Shown here: positions 58,749 to 64,000 of the stretch, one piece after another | Layout of the letters: each line of letters starts with the position of its first letter | Numbering within the stretch: position 1 is the first letter of the stretch | Assembly: GCA_014871385.1 (NCBI GenBank) | Contig: CM026426.1 | Span: 67,417,692 to 67,481,691, forward strand | Origin: Ceratodon purpureus | Lineage: Eukaryota; Streptophyta; Bryopsida; Pseudoditrichales; Ditrichaceae | Reading direction: 5' to 3' | Length of the DNA stretch: 64,000 nt | Made by a program: the position numbers and the translations under genes | Notes under the pieces: model-generated | Database searches by the model: none | What the model was told of the DNA's origin: nothing | Seen by the model: only the letters and a program-made list of their open reading frames with translations

Positions 58749-61700
58749 ATGGGGATGGTCTGTCTGTACGCCCAAGGCATGGGCATCCCTCTTAGGTTTC
58801 GCGTAGATGACGATGGTCTAGCTACGGTGTCCTCTCTTCGCCTCAGTCTCAGATTCCATTTTCGTGAGGATTCCATCAGTATAGAGGAGGAAAACTTTGA
58901 TGACGTTACTGCCGAGGTTACCCACACCCTCGGGCAACCTTCAGTGAGAGATGAGAACAACCTGTTGCAGTGGAGACTCCTCCCTGGATCCTATAGAGTC
59001 TATGGTCTTACTGATTCTCTTATGGCTGCATCTACTGAGATCCTCACCCCCCGTCGCTCTTCTACTTGCACAAATCAGACTCCCTTACCTCGTGATGTCA
59101 AAGTCAAAGTCGAGCCTGGTACCGAGACTTCAGATGTAGAGAAACCTCCTCCGACCGTCATATCTCTCTCTTCTGATGACGAAGTCAGTCCCGTCAAGTT
59201 GGTGCCCAAGGTCCACGCTGATGCTCCTCCTTCCAATGTCTCACCTCCATTGTCCCAGGTCACAGTTAGCATTGTTCCGCTCCTTAAAGAGATTGCTAAG
59301 ACGCGTGGGTCCAAAAACATTTTGAAGAAGATAGACTATTCCACTATTAGACACGAGATAGTAGAGTACTTACCTGCGAAGTTTGATGGTCCGGTTCTTT
59401 TTGAGTTGCCCCCAGCTGCTGCAGGATCCTCTAAGCTCGCCGCCAAGTCTATGCAGGGAATGGATAAACGATACGACGGACACTTGTGGACCAAGACCAT
59501 CACAACAAACATCAAAAACGACTTCGGACTCTCTTTTCGAAGTTCCACTTGCGTCGGATGGCTGCGCTGCAGCAACCCGGAGTGTGACTTTCTGAAGCGT
59601 GTTCCCAAGATCTTCGACGTTAACGAGACTGAGTTCGAAGGCTGTACCCTGCAAGCTTTTGTTATGGATCAGCCTCCTCCATCTGACTCGACGCTAGTGT
59701 GCAAGGTATGTAAAGAACCTCCATCATGTGTAGCTACATGCGAGGCTAAGATTTATTACGTTGTGGGCAAACCAAATCAGACTAGAGCTTGTATTCACAT
59801 AGGAACACATCATCATCAAGTGAAAGTAGGAGACTACAGAGACTCTAAAGCAGAGATTAGTAGCTTAATAGAAGAGCAGGTAGAGATGAACAACAAAGCG
59901 ACAAAGAGCGCCGTTGTCCTGGAGGCGAGCAAACTCCTCATCGGAAGCTACCTTCTACAGCCCGAGGATGCACCACCGAGGAAGCTGACGATGGAGGAGC
60001 TGGTTCCTGTTCTGGATCGATGCAAAGATATGGCGTCGCCCAACATCCGCAACAAAGTCGCCACCTTCAAAAAATTCAAAAGGTACGGAATCATGGACGG
60101 TATCACCAAGCTCCGTGGTAACAGTCTCTGGGCGTATGTCCAAGAGAATAGGTTTCCTGGTCAGGGATCTATGCGTGACAAAGTCTTCCTCTTCAAGATG
60201 TCGGAGGTCGGGCCGGGAAGTGGTGTCGACTTGGTCAGCCGAATGTAAGCTGGTGGCGACTTGGAGAACGCATGGATCATGTTCGACCATGTAAAACGCG
60301 TCAAAGACTGGTCAACCATGGCGTGCCATGTGTACGACGCCACCTACTGCCGCGTGATGACAATCGCCACTTGCGACATGCAGTCCGAGGACACGGACGC
60401 CCAGCTCGTCTTCTGGAAAAACCTGAACCTGGTCATGGAGATCAATGGCGTTGCAGCGCTGAACTTCAAGGGGTTCATGGCGGATAACGCACAGGCGAAT
60501 TGGAATGCAGTGCGAATCCTTTACGGCAATGGCAACAAAGAGGACCCAATGGAGGACCGGGAGAGGTCGTGCTTGTTCCACTGGACTCAGAACATGGTGG
60601 CGTATACGCAGAAGCACTTTCCCGAAGAACTCTGGGAACAGCACAAGAAGATGTGCACTCAGTACAAGAATGCGACCAGCATGGCAGAGGCGGAAACTCT
60701 GTACCACGCGTTGTGAGCATGGTGGGCATCCACCGGGGTCGTTGGCGAGAGCGGACTCATCAAACTCGATCAGTGGCTGTCATTCTGGCACCACCGCTTC
60801 CGCCAGTGGGGGGGATTCATGACCGAGGTACGATCTCTGCACTCTGTTTTGATGCTTTTCATACTGGTTTCCTATCCCAAATCTACAAAACTCTAATCCG
60901 AGAATCTAACGGCACCTACTGTCAAATGTGCAGAAATTCACGAAAGAAGAACTCACAGAGATGCCCACCTGTAACCTCGCCGAAACAGTTCACAACAAGT
61001 GGCTTCAAGCTTCAGGAAACAACGGGAACGACCTGTACGTTGCTACCGTGGACGATTTCGTTCGGGCTTTTCTTCAGGTTGTTAACTACTACCAGTTCCT
61101 CAAAGGTGACGTCGGCGGAACAGGACCGTCCAAGAAGGAACTCAGGCTCCGGATGGCTGAACGCAACGCGAAGAAATGGGGAAATCCTACAGTGCTCGAT
61201 AAGCCCATGCTCGATATGCCAGGCGCGGATGAGTTCTGCACCCGTCAGCCTATCATGCCTGGAGCGGAAGTCTTCGGTTCACAGAAGCGAAAAGCCGACG
61301 TCCCCATCGGAGCTGACGAGGAGTCTCATCGCCCGGACAAGACAAACTTCTCACGCCCAAGAGGCCCAAGACGTGCCGTCAGGGCTCGCCCTATGCAGAT
61401 GCCAGTCATTGTGGAAGACGACTCCGAACACGACACCGAGGTACAATGTACCCAACCTCCTGCCCAGGAAGGTGATTCCCCTTTACCTTCACCTGTGAAC
61501 AAGGGCGGCATTCGCCATGTCAACGCGGTTGAAGAAACCAAGGTCGACGTCAAGGAATGGCACATTTCCAGACTTCACAAACTTTCTGCGAAGTGCTGCT
61601 GGGCCCAAAGAGCTGAAACAAAGAAGAAGTGCACTGAGAGAATCGTCAGAGGGCCCCTTTGCACAGCTGCACCGACCTACACTGGGCTGTGGACTAACTA

Positions 61701-62427
61701 TCGCAGGAACACAGTCGAGAAGACTGAGTTCTTCTTCTGCTCCGACGATATTGAGCGCTGCGTGAAAGGCTCTAAGCGCAAGTGGGTAGCACACTACTCA
61801 AAGGACCAGGAATTGCCCTCCATTCCTGACGTCTGGCCAGTGAAACTAGGTACTAACCTAAAACTGACTGAGATTCTTGCCCTCGAAGCAGCAGGTTTTC
61901 AACTTCCGCCGAAGAAGCCGGTCTCCCCAAGACGCCTCTTCTCCTTTGCCCCGCCCCCTGCAAATCTCAACTCGGTGCCAGTCCCTACAGACGCTGACCG
62001 CTACCCAGGCAAGAGAGACGGCAAGATGGTGAAGCGCACTGCCACTCGTCCCAATCCGGCGCAGCGACTATCCATGGGCTCCTCCGAGTCTCTCAAAGCG
62101 CGCCTCCGTTCCGTCACCATGATACCTGAGCCGGGCCACGGTTGCATCATTGGGCTGGATTCGGGCGTCGCTCCACACATCACACGTTACCAGATTACCA
62201 TCAGTTCTTACCCTGGTTGCACTTGCCCAGCATTCAAGAAGACGATGACTACGTTCAAAGGCAGGACTCAGTTCACGTATTGTAAGCACCTTTACTACAT
62301 ACTCTTGAAGGTCTGCAACCGTGATCCCGAGGCCGAGCTTTTCATCCATGCGCCTACCTTTAGCTTCAACGAGGTCAAGCTTCTCCTAGAGAGTGGAATC
62401 TTGCGTCACCCCTTGGCGAAGAAGTAG
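58749..62427 (+). pseudogene. MULE-like transposase with SWIM zinc finger, two nonsense codons
   Basis: Mutator-like cut-and-paste transposase. Exon 58749-60827 (ATG at 58749; donor GAG|GTACGA) and exon 60934-62427 (acceptor TGTGCAG) join in phase 0 across a 106-bp intron, about 1,190 codons in all. The N-terminal half is a variable DNA-binding region with WLRCSNPECDF. The DDE region shows HVYDATYCRVM (first Asp, about 60336), FKGFMADNAQANWNAVR (second Asp, about 60483) and CLFHWTQNM (C-x2-H, about 60570). The C-terminal exon carries a SWIM finger, CTC ... YCKH (62218-62289). The frame is uninterrupted except for TAA at 60246-60248 and TGA at 60714-60716, so the element is recently inactivated. 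Terminal inverted repeats were not identified. The MULE assignment rests on the D..D..C-x2-H plus SWIM layout. Confidence 0.65.
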
Positions 62428-62681
62428 GTAGCCCTCCTACTTTAGAACTGCCGTTTCCACAATGGCCATTTGTCACGTAGTGAATGATTTTAGTAATATA
62501 CCATGTATTAAGTCAGCTATTCAGAAGCTGTATTGACTTTTTCATTATATTAAAGGCTTTGTCGTTCACATTGATTGCATTCTATTTCAATACATTCTAT
62601 CTTGAACAAGTGCACTATATACCTCGTATCCTCTGACATGTACCCTTTATTATAGCAAACATATACTTGTTATTAGATGTC
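62428..62681. other. Spacer with no gene
   Basis: 3' flank of the MULE-like gene, AT-rich. Nothing specific seen. Confidence 0.5.
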
Positions 62682-63134
62682 CTAATCTTCGAACCTAACA
62701 CGTTTAGGGTTGCCCACTACACTATCAGCAGGGCTCCGAACCTCTGACTGTACTGCAGGACAAACTATATTTGCATTCACTTTCGTTCCAACATTTGGTA
62801 AGTGTCCTTGGTATGAACGTTTCAGCAATGGCCCACCTCCCCGCCTCCGATTCACTGATTCCCTGGAATAGGTTCCCCTTGGGATCTTTCCAACCCTGGA
62901 GTATGCATGAGTTTGCAAAGGCACATCTGCGTTCTCCTCCAGCACTCTGATATCATCCGAATTTTCTGAACGTGGAGATTCAGCTCTTACATCCGGTTGT
63001 ACGTCAACATCCGTTGTCAAAGGACGCCCTTGGCTGTTGGCCATCACCTCTTCTTCGTCCTCGACCTCAACATATGGTTGAAATGGACAAACATCGTCAG
63101 CAAGTGATACAACAATATCTCTAACGTCTTCCAT
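62682..63134 (-). CDS. Hypothetical acidic/basic protein
   Basis: A 150-residue frame from the ATG at 63134. The N-terminus is acidic (VEVEDEEEVMANSQG), followed by a Ser/Asp-rich part and a basic C-terminal half (ESVNRRRGGGPLLKRS, GNPKRVRFED). It appears disordered, with nuclear-localisation-like basic clusters. No family is recognised. A possible intron start cannot be excluded, so this may be a first exon; strand and position opposite the MULE-like gene suggest a second gene of the same element or a host gene. Confidence 0.35.
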   Translation of the reverse strand: MEDVRDIVVSLADDVCPFQPYVEVEDEEEVMANSQGRPLTTDVDVQPDVRAESPRSENSDDIRVLEENADVPLQTHAYSRVGKIPRGTYSRESVNRRRGGGPLLKRSYQGHLPNVGTKVNANIVCPAVQSEVRSPADSVVGNPKRVRFED

Positions 63135-63392
63135 AACTGCTGTCCCGCACTACGGAAAAGAGCTTCACAAAACACCAACAGAAAAGAGGAAGAGACATAC
63201 AATAATCCCACCTTAAATATCCGTGAAGATGATGCTTGGCGCCCTTGAAAACCGGCTGTTCATTGATTCGAAAGTTGTCGTCCTAAAATGAATGAAAAAG
63301 GATGAGGGTTGAGCGGAAGTCATTTAGCATTTAAAAAAATAAAAAATAAAAAAGTTTAAAAATTAAATTGAAAAAGCAAATTTTAAAATTAA

Positions 63393-63423
<31 letters not shown>

Positions 63424-64000
63424 ATAAAAAATGAAATTAGAAAAAGAAAAGTAAACAAAAGGAAAAATAAATGTTAAGGTTGAAAAAATTATGAAGGCGA
63501 TTGAGAAAATAAAAGAGAAAATAAAATGAAAGAGAATTAAAGGAAAGGACTCTTTTGACCCCTTTAACAAGATAGATAGAATAATGGAAATTGATATAAA
63601 AAATAAAAGATAAAAAGTTGTAAGGCATGTAGACTATGGCGGATGAATTCTAGCAATGTTAAGAAAATGTTAGGAAATTAAATGTTACTTGATTCCTTTT
63701 AAGAGGTTCAATACGAATACATTTTAAGTAGTAATTTGCATATAAATTTGAGGAGATAAGGGAAATTAATGTATGCCTGAACTAGTTAGAAGGAGCTGGA
63801 GCATAGTAATTGGTGCACACTAAAAAATTAATCACCAAGAAAAGAGAAAATGAACTACAAATTCAATGAAAATACTGTAATTAATCCACGGTTATAGGGT
63901 CAATAAAAGTACTAAAATTAGTAACTTTCTAAAAATATACTAAGAATATTCGAATCTTCTAATTTTATAATTTATTTTTAGTAAAAAAATTGCTATTTTA
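63135..64000. other. AT-rich right edge, A-rich low complexity
   Basis: 63330-63480 is a run of AAAATAAAAA-like low-complexity sequence. The remainder is AT-rich with no credible frame. Nothing else seen. Confidence 0.6.

Overview
The window looks like nuclear DNA of a plant or streptophyte alga: genes have GT-AG introns, coding is sparse, and nearly every recognisable gene belongs to a transposable element. From remembered resemblance of the C-rich LINE, the Ptta-like genes and the ParB/methyltransferase family, a charophyte such as Chara braunii is my best guess; this is inference and was not checked by search.

Layout. 1-1694: left-hand piece of a minus-strand Ty3/gypsy-like LTR retrotransposon (LTR, primer-binding site, gag with nonsense codons). 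3895-5768: minus-strand remnants of a Ptta/En-Spm-like gene. 5908-32523: one badly decayed C-rich LINE (ORF1 remnant, 2A-like motif, APE endonuclease, reverse transcriptase, RNase H), split twice. The first interruption is a 13.2-kb DNA transposon at 10562-23780 with perfect 21-bp terminal inverted repeats and a 4-bp CCTT target duplication; removing it with one CCTT puts the two LINE halves back in frame. The second is a piece of a Ptta/En-Spm-like gene at 25941-27711. The block (Ptta piece + LINE 3' half + Ptta 5' piece) is tandemly repeated with a period of 7,023 then 7,049 bp, and the third copy runs on into the rest of the Ptta-like gene, to about 45060.

The 13.2-kb transposon is the most interesting object. 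It carries a spliced DDD-type transposase (DFTENYS ... DGCSAQFK ... HGKGEWDGAG), a small membrane protein, and two minus-strand genes: a SUVR-like pre-SET/SET/post-SET histone H3K9 methyltransferase and a RING-like, coiled-coil, highly charged protein. Its introns and spacers are crowded with the tetramer GTAC, which also lies in the terminal repeats. An element that carries its own chromatin-modifying enzyme is the candidate undescribed system here.

45.8-49.6 kb holds small unrecognised spliced genes. 50392-57319 (minus) is an apparently intact gene of about ten or more exons encoding a ParB-like domain, RNA polymerase II CTD-like heptads and a C-terminal DNA-methyltransferase-like fold; one intron holds an eight-copy 171-bp minisatellite. 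58749-62427 is a MULE-like transposase with a SWIM zinc finger and two in-frame stops. The right end is AT-rich and empty.
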